A stretch of DNA of 55,515 nucleotides from an uncultured Lachnospiraceae bacterium (GCA_902775555.1 CACYMQ010000009.1:1-55515), one strand, 5' to 3'; numbered from the stretch's first letter, positions 35,842 through 45,430 are shown. A program made the numbers and translations. The notes: generated from the letters alone by a model not told the origin.

Positions 35842-38800
35842 ATGAAGTTAAGGGAATTATTGGAAGATCCGAGAATCTATCAGATCCATCGTCTGCCTGC
35901 CCATTCGGACCACAGGATCCGCCAGGCCGAGGCAGGCACCGGAGGTACGCAGTGTCTGGACGGAACCTGGAGCTTTGCCTACAGCGAACGGCTGGAAGAG
36001 CGCCCACAGGGCTTCGAAGCGGAGGATTATGATCTTTCCTCCTTCGGGACCATACAGGTGCCGGGACATATGCAGCTCCAGGGTTACGGGAGACCGCAGT
36101 ATATCAATACGCTTTTTCCGTGGGATGGCGTAGAACTCCTGCGTCCGCCGAAGATCCCGGAGGATCTCTGCCCGGTGGGAAGCTATGTCCGGTTCTTTGA
36201 TCTGAAACGTACACCGTCAAAGGGAGAAGAGGTGATCCTGTCCTTCCAGGGCGTGGAGACGGCTTTCTCCGTCTGGCTGAACGGGGTTTATGTGGGATAT
36301 AGTGAGGACTCCTTTACACCGGCCGAATTCTGTGTGACGGATCTGGTGCGTAAGGAAGGAAATAAGCTTGCGGTTGAAGTATACCAGAGGAGCAGCGCGT
36401 CCTGGCTGGAGGATCAGGATTTCTGGCGTTTCTCCGGCATATTCCGATCGGTTTACATAATGACGCTTCCGGCACAGGCAGTCTATGACCTGGCTGTGAC
36501 AGCGGACTATATTTACAGGAAGGGTGTCCTCGGGACGAAGCTTCCGGCGGGCTCCGGTGTCCTTTCGGTTCAGGCAAAGGTGATGGCAGCGAAGGCGCCG
36601 GATCCGGAGAAGTTCGGGCTGCGGTTCATTTCCCCGGAGGGGGAGGAGCTTTCCGTGGACTGGAAGACGGAGGAAGTCAGGGAGACGGAACCCCTGCGGA
36701 TCGGCTACGGCGAAAATCCTGCGGCAGGCGAAAATTCTGCGGCAGGCGAAAATCCTGCGGCAGGCGAAAATCCTGTGGCAGGCGAAAATCCTGCGGCAGG
36801 CGGGAATTCTGTGGCAGGCGAAAATCCTGCGGCGACCGAAAATCCGGCAGACAGGGAACGGAAAATGTACCTGCTCAAATGGACGGCGGTCATTTCCGGG
36901 GCAGAACCCTGGAGTGCGGAGCATCCGGCGCTTTACCTTCTGGAAATGCAGCTCGGAAGGAAGGAGAGGATCAGGCAGGAGGTCGGCTTCCGGACCTTCG
37001 AAATGAAGGACGGGATCATGTGCCTGAACGGGAAAAGAATCCTCTTCCGCGGTGTGAACCGGCATGAGTTCAGTTACCGGACCGGGCGCTGCGTGTCGGA
37101 TGAGGATATGCGCCGGGATATCGAACTGATCCGGGATAACAATATGAATGCGGTCAGGACCTGTCATTATCCGGACAGGAGTCTGTGGTACCGCCTGTGT
37201 GATGAGGCAGGGCTGTATCTCATCGATGAAACGAATCTGGAGACTCACGGGACATGGCAGAAGCTGGGACAGTGTGAACCGTCCTGGAATGTACCGGCGT
37301 CCCTTCCGGAGTGGAAGGATGCGGTGCTGGATCGTGCGCGATCCATGTACGAGCGTGACAAGAACCATCCGTCGGTGCTGATCTGGTCCTGTGGAAATGA
37401 GTCCTATGCGGGAGATGACATTGCCGCCATGTCGGAGTATTTTCATGATGTCGATCCGCGAAGACTCGTACATTATGAGGGCTGCTTCTGGAATCCGGAG
37501 TATCGCTATATTTCGGATATGGAAAGCCGGATGTATGCGAAGCCGGTGGAGATCGAGGCGTATCTGGAGGGGGAGCTGGCGAAGAAGGCAGAGGATCCTT
37601 CCTACGTGATGAAGCCCTATATCAGCTGTGAATATATGCATGCCATGGGAAATTCCCTGGGCGGCATGAAGCTCTATACCGACCTTGAGGACCGCTATGA
37701 CGGGTATCAGGGCGGATTTATCTGGGATTATATGGACCAGACGCTTCCCCTGCTGCTTCCGGAGGGACAGGAGGTACAGGGCGTGGGAGGCGATTTCGAT
37801 GACCGGCCCACGGATTACGGCTTCTGTACGAACGGGATCATTTATGCGGACCGCACGGTATCTCCGAAAATGCAGGAGGTCCGGCAGCTCTACAGTCCGC
37901 TTCGGATCGATGTATCGCCAAAGGATGTGACGGTGGAGAACCGGAATCTGTTCATCGATACTTCGGGATACAGCTTCGTGGCACGTTCCATGGTGGATGG
38001 TGTCACAGCGGAAGAAAAGGAGCTGGAGATCACTGTAACGGCAGGGAAGAGCAAAACCCTGCGGCACGGACTGAAAATGCCGAAGGGTCCGGGTGAATGC
38101 GTGATCGAGGTGACCGCGTACCGGGAAGGTACGGAGGTGGCCTTCGGGCAGTGTGTTGAGACCCGTGGAACAAGGCAGTCTTCCGGGTGTCTTCCGAAGG
38201 GAAGTCTCGGACAGATCGTAGGCGGAGACGGACATATCGGTCTGATGGGGCCGGAGCTGCAGATCCAGTTCTCCATGTCGGAGGGAGGTCTCAGTTCCTT
38301 CCGTTACAAGGGGAAAGAGCTGATCGACCGGATCCCCGGGATCAGCTTCTGGCGCGCCATGACTGACAATGATAAGGGAGCGGGATATCCGGCGAAAATG
38401 GGTATCTGGCATGCAGCGGGACATTTTACGGCAAAGGATTATGCAAGCTTCGGGATCGAACCGGTCGAGGGCGGTCTGAAGATGCATACCGCATTTCTGG
38501 GAGGACCGGAGGGTGTGGTCCGTACAGAGGTGAACTATACACTGTATCCGGACGGACGGATTCTGGTGGAGGCGGATTTCCCGGGAATTTCCGGGTATCC
38601 GGCATTACCGGTCTTTGCGATGGACTTTGCAACGAAGCCGGATGTGAACCGTGTGACCTACCTGGGCATGGGACCGGAGGAGAACTATATCGACCGGGCG
38701 GAAGGTGCCCGTCTCGGACGATTCGGTTATACAGCGGAAGAGAATCTGTCCCGGTATCTCCGGCCGCAGGAATGCGGGAACCGGACCGGTGTCCGGGAAT

Positions 38801-39072
38801 TCACCGTAACGGATGCGGACGGTGTCGGACTTCGGTTTACGGCGGCAGGAGATCCGTTTGAGATGAGCGTGCTTCCGCACAGCGCATATGAACTTGAGGA
38901 GGCAAACCGGATCTTCGAACTTCCGCCTGTAAGACATACCTGGATCCGCGTCGCTTCTGCAGAGATGGGAGTCGGCGGAGATGATTCCTGGGGAGCGCCG
39001 GTGCATGAGGAGTACCTGATCGATCCCGGGAAACCGCAGCATCTGGCCTTCTGGATCACGGCAGTCGGATGA
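35842..39072 (+). CDS. lacZ: Beta-galactosidase, GH2 family (LacZ type)
   Basis: 1076 residues, the long LacZ form: sugar-binding domain (GYGRPQYINTLFPWDG), Ig-like domain, TIM barrel (FRGVNRHEFSYRTGRCVS, acid/base Glu520 in WSCGNES, nucleophile Glu597 in CEYMHAMGNS) and a C-terminal small-chain domain (WRAMTDNDKG, YLGMGPEENYIDR). No signal peptide, so cytoplasmic. An odd insert at residues ~290-336 is a repetitive GENPAA tract in the Ig-like domain, encoded by an 18-bp repeat. AAGGAG precedes the start. Confidence 0.93.
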   Translation: MKLRELLEDPRIYQIHRLPAHSDHRIRQAEAGTGGTQCLDGTWSFAYSERLEERPQGFEAEDYDLSSFGTIQVPGHMQLQGYGRPQYINTLFPWDGVELLRPPKIPEDLCPVGSYVRFFDLKRTPSKGEEVILSFQGVETAFSVWLNGVYVGYSEDSFTPAEFCVTDLVRKEGNKLAVEVYQRSSASWLEDQDFWRFSGIFRSVYIMTLPAQAVYDLAVTADYIYRKGVLGTKLPAGSGVLSVQAKVMAAKAPDPEKFGLRFISPEGEELSVDWKTEEVRETEPLRIGYGENPAAGENSAAGENPAAGENPVAGENPAAGGNSVAGENPAATENPADRERKMYLLKWTAVISGAEPWSAEHPALYLLEMQLGRKERIRQEVGFRTFEMKDGIMCLNGKRILFRGVNRHEFSYRTGRCVSDEDMRRDIELIRDNNMNAVRTCHYPDRSLWYRLCDEAGLYLIDETNLETHGTWQKLGQCEPSWNVPASLPEWKDAVLDRARSMYERDKNHPSVLIWSCGNESYAGDDIAAMSEYFHDVDPRRLVHYEGCFWNPEYRYISDMESRMYAKPVEIEAYLEGELAKKAEDPSYVMKPYISCEYMHAMGNSLGGMKLYTDLEDRYDGYQGGFIWDYMDQTLPLLLPEGQEVQGVGGDFDDRPTDYGFCTNGIIYADRTVSPKMQEVRQLYSPLRIDVSPKDVTVENRNLFIDTSGYSFVARSMVDGVTAEEKELEITVTAGKSKTLRHGLKMPKGPGECVIEVTAYREGTEVAFGQCVETRGTRQSSGCLPKGSLGQIVGGDGHIGLMGPELQIQFSMSEGGLSSFRYKGKELIDRIPGISFWRAMTDNDKGAGYPAKMGIWHAAGHFTAKDYASFGIEPVEGGLKMHTAFLGGPEGVVRTEVNYTLYPDGRILVEADFPGISGYPALPVFAMDFATKPDVNRVTYLGMGPEENYIDRAEGARLGRFGYTAEENLSRYLRPQECGNRTGVREFTVTDADGVGLRFTAAGDPFEMSVLPHSAYELEEANRIFELPPVRHTWIRVASAEMGVGGDDSWGAPVHEEYLIDPGKPQHLAFWITAVG
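36709..36849 (+). repeat. In-frame 18-bp repeat inside lacZ
   Basis: Seven copies of GGCGAAAATCCTGCGGCA plus a partial eighth, encoding (GENPAA)n. The copies differ at one to three bases. Confidence 0.93.
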
Positions 39073-39084
39073 GATGAGGGTCCA

Positions 39085-39156
39085 CAGTCGGATGACAGTG
39101 CGCAACCGGATGAAGGAAAGCGGTCGGATGACGGTGCGCAACCGGATGAGGGAAAG
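39085..39156 (+). repeat. Two tandem copies of a 36-bp repeat
   Basis: The unit CAGTCGGATGACAGTGCG...GGAAAG is repeated with three changes. A fragment also overlaps the end of lacZ. Confidence 0.9.
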
Positions 39157-39232
39157 CGGCCAGGTCAAAGGGTGGACCGAAGCTTTGACCGTCATTTGAT
39201 ATTTGATTGGAGAACAGGAAGGAACGAGCGGG

Positions 39233-39871
39233 ATGCGCAGGATCGGAAATGTAGTATTTGATGTGGGAGACGTGCTGGTGCATTTTCGCTACCGGGATCA
39301 TATGAAGGATCTCGGGTTCAGTGAGGATGCGGTGGATTACCTGTCGGAGCATATGGTACGGACGGGTTTCTGGAATGAAATGGATATGGGGATCCGGACG
39401 GAGAAGGATGCTTTGGAGCATTTCACGAAGGAGATCCCTCAGTACGGGGAAGAAATCCGAATCTTCTGGGATCATACGGAAGGTCTGGTGAAGGAGTATC
39501 CTTACGCCAGGGATCTGGTAAGGAGTATCAGGGCGCAGGGGTATGGAGTGTATATCCTGTCCAATTATCCGACGGAGATCGCTGCACGGCACTGGCCCAC
39601 ATTTCAGTTCCTGCCGGAGAGTAACGGGTATATCATTTCCGGCCGGGAGAAGCTGGTCAAGCCGGATCCTGCGATCTACCGTTTGCTGGAGTCGCGATTT
39701 GGTGTGGATCTTACGGAAAGCCTTTTTGTGGATGACCGCCGGTTGAATCTGGACGGCGCGGAAGCGGTCGGGATGGAATCACTTCTCTTCACAGGATACG
39801 GGCAGTTGGCGAAGGATCTGAAGGACAGGTACGGGATCCTGATACCGGAGGAAGCCCCTGAAGGAAAATGA
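39233..39871 (+). CDS. HAD-superfamily hydrolase, subfamily IA
   Basis: 212 residues: motif I VVFDVGDVLVHF (the DxG-DxL form of subfamily IA variant 3), motif II YILSNYP, lysine in REKLVKPDPAIY, and the final acidic motif FVDDRRLNLDGA. Likely a sugar-phosphate phosphatase. ATG 39233 gives the standard N-terminus; an in-frame TTG at 39203 would add ten unrelated residues. It lies between two GH2 enzymes, so a sugar substrate is plausible. Confidence 0.85.
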   Translation: MRRIGNVVFDVGDVLVHFRYRDHMKDLGFSEDAVDYLSEHMVRTGFWNEMDMGIRTEKDALEHFTKEIPQYGEEIRIFWDHTEGLVKEYPYARDLVRSIRAQGYGVYILSNYPTEIAARHWPTFQFLPESNGYIISGREKLVKPDPAIYRLLESRFGVDLTESLFVDDRRLNLDGAEAVGMESLLFTGYGQLAKDLKDRYGILIPEEAPEGK

Positions 39872-39949
39872 TTAAGAAGAAGAAACAGGAAGAAACGGGA
39901 AATACGATTGGGAAGAATGATCTCTCCGGGAACCATCGGAGGTGGGAAT

Positions 39950-41743
39950 ATGGCCAAAGCAAAGAAGTATATGTCGGATATTCATCTGGAGGATTATACG
40001 GAGCAGTACGAGGTACGAAAGGCTTCCGCAGAGACGCTGCTCTTTACCGGAGGAAGGAAGGGGGAGAGTCTGAACGGGCCCTGGCATTTCGCTGTGGATC
40101 AGTATGATACCTGCGTAAGACAGCTATGGTATAAGGAGAAGAAATATGATGAGAACGGGTTTACCCTCCCGTTGGATTATTCCTTTGACGAATGGCCCGA
40201 GACGGAGCTGCCTTCCTGTTGGAATGTAAAGGCTCCGGAATACCTGCTTTATGAGGGGAGCATGGTCTATACCAGAACATTTTCCTATCGCCCGGAGAAA
40301 GAGGAAGAGGTATATCTTCGGATCGGTGCGGCAAATTATCTGATCCGGGTATTCCTGAACGGAGAATATATCGGGATGCACCGGGGAGGTTCGACTCCCG
40401 CGTGTTTTGCGGTTACGGAGTTTCTGAAGGAAGAGAACCGCATCATCCTTCAGGTGGACAGTACAAGAAGAGCGGAGCAGGTCCCCACGGAGAATACGGA
40501 CTGGTTCAATTACGGCGGGATCTACCGGGAGATCGAGCTTTACAGGGTTCCGAGGCTCCATATCAGGGATTTTCGGATCGCGCTTGTACCGGACGGGACC
40601 TACGGCAGGATCCTGGCAGAGGTGGAGCTCTCGTCACACGTAAATCATTCCGTTGTGCTCAGTATTCCCGAGCTGGAGATCCGGCAGGAGATCATGGTGG
40701 AGAATGGAAAGGGTACGGTCATCATCCCGGGATCGCCGGTACTCTGGTCCCCGGATCGCCCGAAGCTATATGATGTAAGCCTTTCCTGCGATGATGATAC
40801 GGTGACGGACCGGGTCGGCTTCCGGGAGATCATGGTAAAGGGACGCGACATCCTGCTAAACGGAGAGTCTGTCTTCCTCCGCGGGATCAGCTGTCATGAG
40901 GAGAGCCTTCCGAACGGCAAGGCACTGACGGATGCGGAGCGAAGGGAGAATCTGCTCCTTGCAAAGGAACTCGGCTGTAATTTCATGCGAATCGCACATT
41001 ATCCGCATCATGAAAATATGGCAAAGCTGGCGGATGAGATCGGAATGCTTCTCTGGGAGGAGATCCCCGTCTATTGGGCGATCCGCTTTGGAAGAGAGAA
41101 GACCTATGAAGATGCGGAGAACCAGCTGAAGGAGCTGATCCGCCGGGATTACAACCGCGCCAGCGTGATCATCTGGTCTGTCGGAAATGAAAATGCGGAT
41201 ACGGACGAACGCCTTTCCTTTATGAGCCGACTGGCATCCGTTGCCCATAGCTGTGACAGCACCAGACCCGTATCGGCGGCCTGTCTGGTGGACAGCGAGG
41301 AGAACCGGATCGCAGACCGGCTGGCAGAGCATTTGGATCTGATCGGGATCAATGAATACTGCGGCTGGTATACGCCGGACTTTGCGAAGCTGCCGGAGCT
41401 GATGAAGAACAGTGATCCGGACAAGCCGGTGATCATTACCGAGTTCGGTGCGGATGCGCTTCGCGGCTATCACGGAACGGATGAGGATAAGGGAACGGAG
41501 GAGTGTCAGGCTGCCGTCTACAGGAAGCAGGTGGAGGTCCTCGGGAAGATTGATTATGTCAGGGGAATGACCCCGTGGATCCTGTATGACTTCCGCTGCC
41601 CGAGAAGGACAAATGTGATCCAGAAGTATTACAACCGAAAGGGACTTCTGAATGAGGATAAGACATATCGAAAGCCGGCATTTTATGTGCTGAAGGAGTT
41701 TTATGACGGTTTGAAGAGCCGGGACGGATCAGGGAAAGGGTAA
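39950..41743 (+). CDS. uidA: Beta-glucuronidase-like GH2 enzyme
   Basis: 597 residues, the size of bacterial GUS. Acid/base Glu414 in IIWSVGNEN and nucleophile Glu498 in ITEFGAD; sugar-binding start ([10 protein letters not shown]), [12 protein letters not shown]. The YYNRKGLL segment carries an N-x-K motif, as in E. coli GUS where it reads the glucuronate carboxylate; I take this as support for glucuronidase rather than galactosidase. ATG 39950 lies 7 nt after GGAGGTG. It may cooperate with LacZ and the AEC permease as a small sugar/glycoside unit. Confidence 0.85.
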   Translation: MAKAKKYMSDIHLEDYTEQYEVRKASAETLLFTGGRKGESLNGPWHFAVDQYDTCVRQLWYKEKKYDENGFTLPLDYSFDEWPETELPSCWNVKAPEYLLYEGSMVYTRTFSYRPEKEEEVYLRIGAANYLIRVFLNGEYIGMHRGGSTPACFAVTEFLKEENRIILQVDSTRRAEQVPTENTDWFNYGGIYREIELYRVPRLHIRDFRIALVPDGTYGRILAEVELSSHVNHSVVLSIPELEIRQEIMVENGKGTVIIPGSPVLWSPDRPKLYDVSLSCDDDTVTDRVGFREIMVKGRDILLNGESVFLRGISCHEESLPNGKALTDAERRENLLLAKELGCNFMRIAHYPHHENMAKLADEIGMLLWEEIPVYWAIRFGREKTYEDAENQLKELIRRDYNRASVIIWSVGNENADTDERLSFMSRLASVAHSCDSTRPVSAACLVDSEENRIADRLAEHLDLIGINEYCGWYTPDFAKLPELMKNSDPDKPVIITEFGADALRGYHGTDEDKGTEECQAAVYRKQVEVLGKIDYVRGMTPWILYDFRCPRRTNVIQKYYNRKGLLNEDKTYRKPAFYVLKEFYDGLKSRDGSGKG

Positions 41744-41746
41744 GGA

Positions 41747-42673
41747 ATGAATGCGGCTATCGTGATTCAGCAGATGGGGATGATCGTTATACTGGTTACG
41801 ATCGGGATCCTCATGTACAAAAGGAAGATCATAGATGATACCATGTCACAGAAGCTTTCCGTGATCGTGATCGATATCTGCAATCCTGCGATGATCCTTT
41901 CATCCATGATCTCCGGGCAGGTGAAGGTCAGCCATAAGGAGCTTCTGATCGCATTGGGGGTCGGCGTCGCATTTTACTTCCTTCTTGTGGTTCTGGGGAT
42001 TCTGATCCCGCGGATGCTTCGGATCGGGAAGGACAAACGCCGTTTCTATAATATGATGACAGTCTATACGAATATCGGCTTCATCGGACTTCCCGTTACC
42101 CGGGCGATCCTTCCGGAGAGCGCATTACTCTATGTGGTGGTCTGCAATGTGGTGTATGCCCTGCTTTTCTATACCCATGGGGTCACGGTCCTCAGCGGCG
42201 GTCATGAGAAAATGAACCTGAAGAAGATCCTCAGCCCGGGGACGATCGCGGCTGTGCTCGGCCTTCTGGCATGCTGGTTCCGCTTTACTCCGCCTGCCAT
42301 CATCACCGACAGCGTGGGTTATGTAGGAAATGCAACCGTATTCCTGTCCATGTCCCTGCTTGGGGTCTCCATCGCAAGAAGCAAGGTGGGCAGAGGCTTC
42401 CGGGATGAAAAGCTGTGGGGATTTGTGGTTGTGAGGATGATCCTCGTACCGGTGGCGGTCTTCTTTACGCTGAGAACCCTGGGAATGAATGACATGCTTG
42501 TGCTGGGCTTTTCCCTGATGGCTATGATGCCGGTGGGAAATCTGCCACTGATCCAGGCGGAGAAGACAGGGGAGGAAACGGTGACCCTGTCCAACGGGAT
42601 CGCTGTTACCACGCTGGTATCCATGGTGACGATCGCGGCACTGATGGTGATCTTTATGTCGGTTATTTATTGA
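41747..42673 (+). CDS. AEC-family (auxin efflux carrier-like) transporter
   Basis: 308 residues with ten predicted membrane segments in two repeats. Typical features are VIVIDICNPAMILSSM in the first half and TVYTNIGFIGLPVTRAIL with GVSIARSK in the second. AEC proteins export or import organic acids and similar anions; the substrate is unknown. The start lies 3 bp after the glucuronidase stop, so the two are co-transcribed. Confidence 0.88.
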   Translation: MNAAIVIQQMGMIVILVTIGILMYKRKIIDDTMSQKLSVIVIDICNPAMILSSMISGQVKVSHKELLIALGVGVAFYFLLVVLGILIPRMLRIGKDKRRFYNMMTVYTNIGFIGLPVTRAILPESALLYVVVCNVVYALLFYTHGVTVLSGGHEKMNLKKILSPGTIAAVLGLLACWFRFTPPAIITDSVGYVGNATVFLSMSLLGVSIARSKVGRGFRDEKLWGFVVVRMILVPVAVFFTLRTLGMNDMLVLGFSLMAMMPVGNLPLIQAEKTGEETVTLSNGIAVTTLVSMVTIAALMVIFMSVIY

Positions 42674-42715
42674 ACTATTGTTGGAAAATGTGATCAAAGA
42701 ACAGGAGGAGAAACT

Positions 42716-43018
42716 ATGGTTAAGCATGTGATCTTATGGACCCTGAAGGATGAGCTGACAGCGGAGGAGAAGCTGCAGGTGAAGAAAGGGATCAAGGAAG
42801 GTCTCGAGGGCCTGAAGGGAGTTGTCCCAGGAATCGTCGAGATCAGGGTGAATATCGATGGCCTGGCAAGCTCCAATGCCGATCTGATGCTGGATTCAAC
42901 CTTTGAGTCCGAGGAGGCTCTTAAGGCATACGCCGTAAATCCTGCACATGTGGCAGTGGCGGACGGGAAGGTTCGGCCCTATACGAAGCTTCGTAGCTGC
43001 CTGGACTACGAGATCTAA
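42716..43018 (+). CDS. Dabb-family (stress-responsive A/B barrel) protein
   Basis: 100 residues: MVKHVILWTLKDELTAEEK, DLMLDSTFESEEALKAY, HVAVADGKVRPY, the standard ferredoxin-like Dabb fold that forms dimers. Members have diverse small-molecule or unknown roles. Site AGGAGG at the start. It is the last gene before a palindromic element. Confidence 0.88.
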   Translation: MVKHVILWTLKDELTAEEKLQVKKGIKEGLEGLKGVVPGIVEIRVNIDGLASSNADLMLDSTFESEEALKAYAVNPAHVAVADGKVRPYTKLRSCLDYEI

Positions 43019-43030
43019 TATAGTGGGATA

Positions 43031-43085
43031 GTGGGACGATTGGGGACGGTTCTGGGACGCCCAGAACCGTCCCCAATCGTCCCAC
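43031..43085. repeat. Perfect 55-bp palindromic element, copy 2
   Basis: Arms of 26 bp (GTGGGACGATTGGGGACGGT...) around ACG. The central 45 bp is almost the same as 33148-33198. It ends 5 bp before promoter 3 and may insulate it. Confidence 0.95.
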
Positions 43086-43090
43086 ATAAA

Positions 43091-43124
43091 ACCTATTGAC
43101 ATAGTAGGCAAATAGTGTTATAGT
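43091..43124 (+). promoter_or_regulatory. Sulfur-regulon promoter/operator 3
   Basis: ACCTATTGACATAGTAGG over the -35 (43096-43101), then 17 bp and TATAGT (43119-43124). No Cys-rich leader follows here; only a 16-codon frame (43160-43210, MYRKVKGTEKEKGGDR) overlaps the Rrf2 start. Confidence 0.88.
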
Positions 43125-43206
43125 TGCAACAACTTGTTTTATAAGATTATAGAAGGTAAATGTATCGGAAAGTGAAGGGGACAGAGAAAGAGAAGGGAGG
43201 AGACAG

Positions 43207-43647
43207 GTGAGAGTATCGACTAGAGTGGAATATGGACTGATCGCACTGACGGATATCGTGATCCACAGTGAAAACGGTTCCAGTGTATCGGCACCGGAGA
43301 TTGCGCAGCGTCAGAAGATATCGCATAAATATCTGGAGCACATTCTTCTGCTGCTCCGGCAGGCCGGTTTTATCACTGCACAGAAGGGGCTGCGCGGAGG
43401 CTATACCCTGGCCTGCTCGCCGGAGACGATCACTCTCTCGGATGTCCTGAATGCGTTGGACATGAACATCCTGGCGGAAATGGATCCGAAGGATGAGGAG
43501 GGGGGACTTCGGCCGGTGGTGAATGAATGTTTCTGGGAGAAGATCAATCAATCCCTGAATCAGTATGCATCCGGCCTGACACTTAAGGAATTTGCGGAAC
43601 AGTGCAAGAACTGGAGTAAGGATCAGTGGGATCTCTACGTGATCTGA
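43207..43647 (+). CDS. Rrf2-family regulator (CymR-like), first gene of the sulfur-compartment operon
   Basis: 146 residues. Winged HTH at residues 1-80 (RVSTRVEYGLIALTDIVIH, SHKYLEHILLLLRQAGFI, GLRGGYTLACSPE). It lacks an IscR-like Cys triad and ends DLYVI, closer to CymR of Bacillus than the other Rrf2 here. GTG start with GGGAGGAG upstream. Being the first gene behind operator 3 it probably represses itself and the operon (inference). Confidence 0.88.
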   Translation: MRVSTRVEYGLIALTDIVIHSENGSSVSAPEIAQRQKISHKYLEHILLLLRQAGFITAQKGLRGGYTLACSPETITLSDVLNALDMNILAEMDPKDEEGGLRPVVNECFWEKINQSLNQYASGLTLKEFAEQCKNWSKDQWDLYVI

Positions 43648-43665
43648 CGGAGGTGAGGCGAGATC

Positions 43666-44916
43666 GTGGAAGATACAACAGGAGCAAAATTCAATACCCG
43701 GCTTCTCCATGGGAAGACGGCAACCGGTTACGGGCAGAGAGAGATCCTGCCTCCGATCTCGCAGGTGACGGCTTTTCAGTACGAAAGTATGGAAGAACTG
43801 GAGAGAGTGTTTCGGCATAAGAGTATGGGTTATGCCTATACCCGCATTGGGAATCCGACGTTGGCCGCCTTTGAGCAGAAGCTGAGTGATCTGGAGGGCG
43901 GTGCAGGGGCGGTCTGTTGCAGCAGCGGGATGTCGGCGATATCTACCGCTCTTTTGGCTGTCTGTGAGAGCGGTGACGAGATCATTGCCGGAAGCGGACT
44001 GTACGGGGGGACCATCAATCTGTTCCATGATCTGGAGAAACTGGGGATCCATACCACATTTGTAAAGGAAATGCGGAGAGAAACGCTGGGGGAAGTGATC
44101 ACGGACCGGACACGGGTGATCTTCGGGGAACTGATCGGCAATCCATCCCTTACTGTGATGGATCTTCCGGAGGTTTCGGAGGTGGCGCACGCCGCGGGCA
44201 TTCCGCTTTTCGTGGATGCGACGACTGCCACGCCGTATCTCGCGCATCCCCTGAGCCTCGGTGCGGATGTGGTGATCCATTCCACCTCGAAATACATTAA
44301 CGGCGGAGGCAATTCCATCGGTGGGATCATCATCGACGGAGGGAGATTCGCCTGGGATTTCGGGAAGCACACAGCGCTTTCGGAATTCAAAAGATATGGA
44401 AAGATGGCATTTCTGCTCCGGCTTCGTACAGATATCTGGGAGAATCTCGGGGGATGTATGGCACCCATGAACGCATTTCTTTCCTTTATCGGTGTGGACA
44501 CTCTGGGACTTCGAATGGAGAGGATCTCCGAAAATGCGGATGCGCTGGCCCATGCCCTGGAGAAAGAAAAGGATATCGAGGTGAACTATCTGACACTGGA
44601 ATCCCACCCCTGTCATGCATATGTGGAAAGGCAGCTGGGGGGACACGGCGGAGGGATCCTTACCTTCCGCTGTGGCACGAAGGAACGGGCATTCCGTGTT
44701 ATAAATGCTTTGAAATATGCCATGATCGCAAGTAACATCGGCGATCTTCGCACCCTTGTGATCCACCCGGCCTCCACCCTGTATGTTCATTCCGATGACA
44801 GTGAACGGGAGGCGGCGGGAGTTTTTGAAGATACTATCCGTGTCAGTGTGGGGATCGAGGATAAAGAGGATCTGATCCGCGATTTCCTCCAGGCCTTGGA
44901 GGAGAGCCGCCAATGA
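43666..44916 (+). CDS. Second MetY/MetB-like PLP enzyme (homocysteine-forming)
   Basis: 416 residues, Cys/Met metabolism family, with AYTRIGNPTLAAFEQKLSDLE, ELIGNPSLTVMDLPE, and PLP lysine Lys209 in HSTSKYINGGGNSIGG. It differs clearly from the MetY at 23004 (different length and motif, SKYINGGG vs TKFIGGHG). GTG start with GGAGGTGAG. The downstream JAMM gene overlaps by 4 bp (ATGA), so this is the enzyme most tightly tied to the carrier system. In Wolinella a MetY uses a protein thiocarboxylate as sulfur donor, and the same is proposed here. Confidence 0.85.
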   Translation: MEDTTGAKFNTRLLHGKTATGYGQREILPPISQVTAFQYESMEELERVFRHKSMGYAYTRIGNPTLAAFEQKLSDLEGGAGAVCCSSGMSAISTALLAVCESGDEIIAGSGLYGGTINLFHDLEKLGIHTTFVKEMRRETLGEVITDRTRVIFGELIGNPSLTVMDLPEVSEVAHAAGIPLFVDATTATPYLAHPLSLGADVVIHSTSKYINGGGNSIGGIIIDGGRFAWDFGKHTALSEFKRYGKMAFLLRLRTDIWENLGGCMAPMNAFLSFIGVDTLGLRMERISENADALAHALEKEKDIEVNYLTLESHPCHAYVERQLGGHGGGILTFRCGTKERAFRVINALKYAMIASNIGDLRTLVIHPASTLYVHSDDSEREAAGVFEDTIRVSVGIEDKEDLIRDFLQALEESRQ

Positions 44917-45335
44917 CAGAGAAGAAAGCGGTTCTTACCGAAGCCCTGCTGCAGCGGTTGATGCAGCACGGGGAAGATCAGTATCCGGAGGAATGCTGTG
45001 GGCTGCTGTTCGGGACAGCAAGGCCGGACGGAACGGTTCTCATCCGGAAGACCGTACCGATGAAGAATCAGGTCGTCGGAAGGAATATGCACTACGGGAT
45101 CGATCCCATGGAACTCTATCGACGGGAGGTGGAGTCGCAGGGAGAGGGACTGGAAATCCTAGGCTTCTACCACTCTCATCCGGATTGTCCGGCGGTGCCC
45201 TCGGAGGAGGACAGGAGGGAGATGCTTCCGGGAATGCTGTATCTCATTCTTTCGGTACGGGATGGAAAAACGGACGGGCTGCGGGGTTGGGAGAAGGACC
45301 TTCGCTCCAAAGAGATGACGGAGGCAGAGATATAA
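44913..45335 (+). CDS. JAMM/MPN+ metallopeptidase (Mec+-like), stand-alone
   Basis: 140 residues with an intact JAMM site: upstream Glu in QYPEECCGLLFG, then His87-x-His89-x7-Ser97-x2-Asp100 (YHSHPDCPAVPSEED). Such peptidases remove residues after the Gly-Gly of ubiquitin-like carriers or release the amino acid loaded on them (Mec in Mycobacterium, HcyD in Wolinella). It lies between the second MetY and the carrier/E1/rhodanese protein. A repeat element separates it from the latter. Confidence 0.88.
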   Translation: MTEKKAVLTEALLQRLMQHGEDQYPEECCGLLFGTARPDGTVLIRKTVPMKNQVVGRNMHYGIDPMELYRREVESQGEGLEILGFYHSHPDCPAVPSEEDRREMLPGMLYLILSVRDGKTDGLRGWEKDLRSKEMTEAEI

Positions 45336-45396
45336 GATCCTTCGGGCTGCGCCCTCAGGATGACACACATGTCATTCTGAGCGAAGCGAAGAATCT
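45336..45396. repeat. REP-like element, copy 2
   Basis: GATCCTTCGGGCTGCGCCCTCAGGATGACA faces TGTCATTCTGAGCGAAGCGAAGAATC. It starts on the base after the JAMM stop codon. Confidence 0.85.
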
Positions 45397-45430
45397 TTCC
45401 GGCTGTACAGAGTGAAATAAGGAGACGAAA

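Noticed and set aside
36217-38487. 756-codon minus-strand frame opposite lacZ
   Set aside because: Same reasoning; the GH2 catalytic motifs are on the plus strand.
43160-43210. Third Cys-type leader peptide before the Rrf2 gene
   Set aside because: The 16-codon frame has no Cys codon and there is no terminator stem after it, so it is not listed as a gene.
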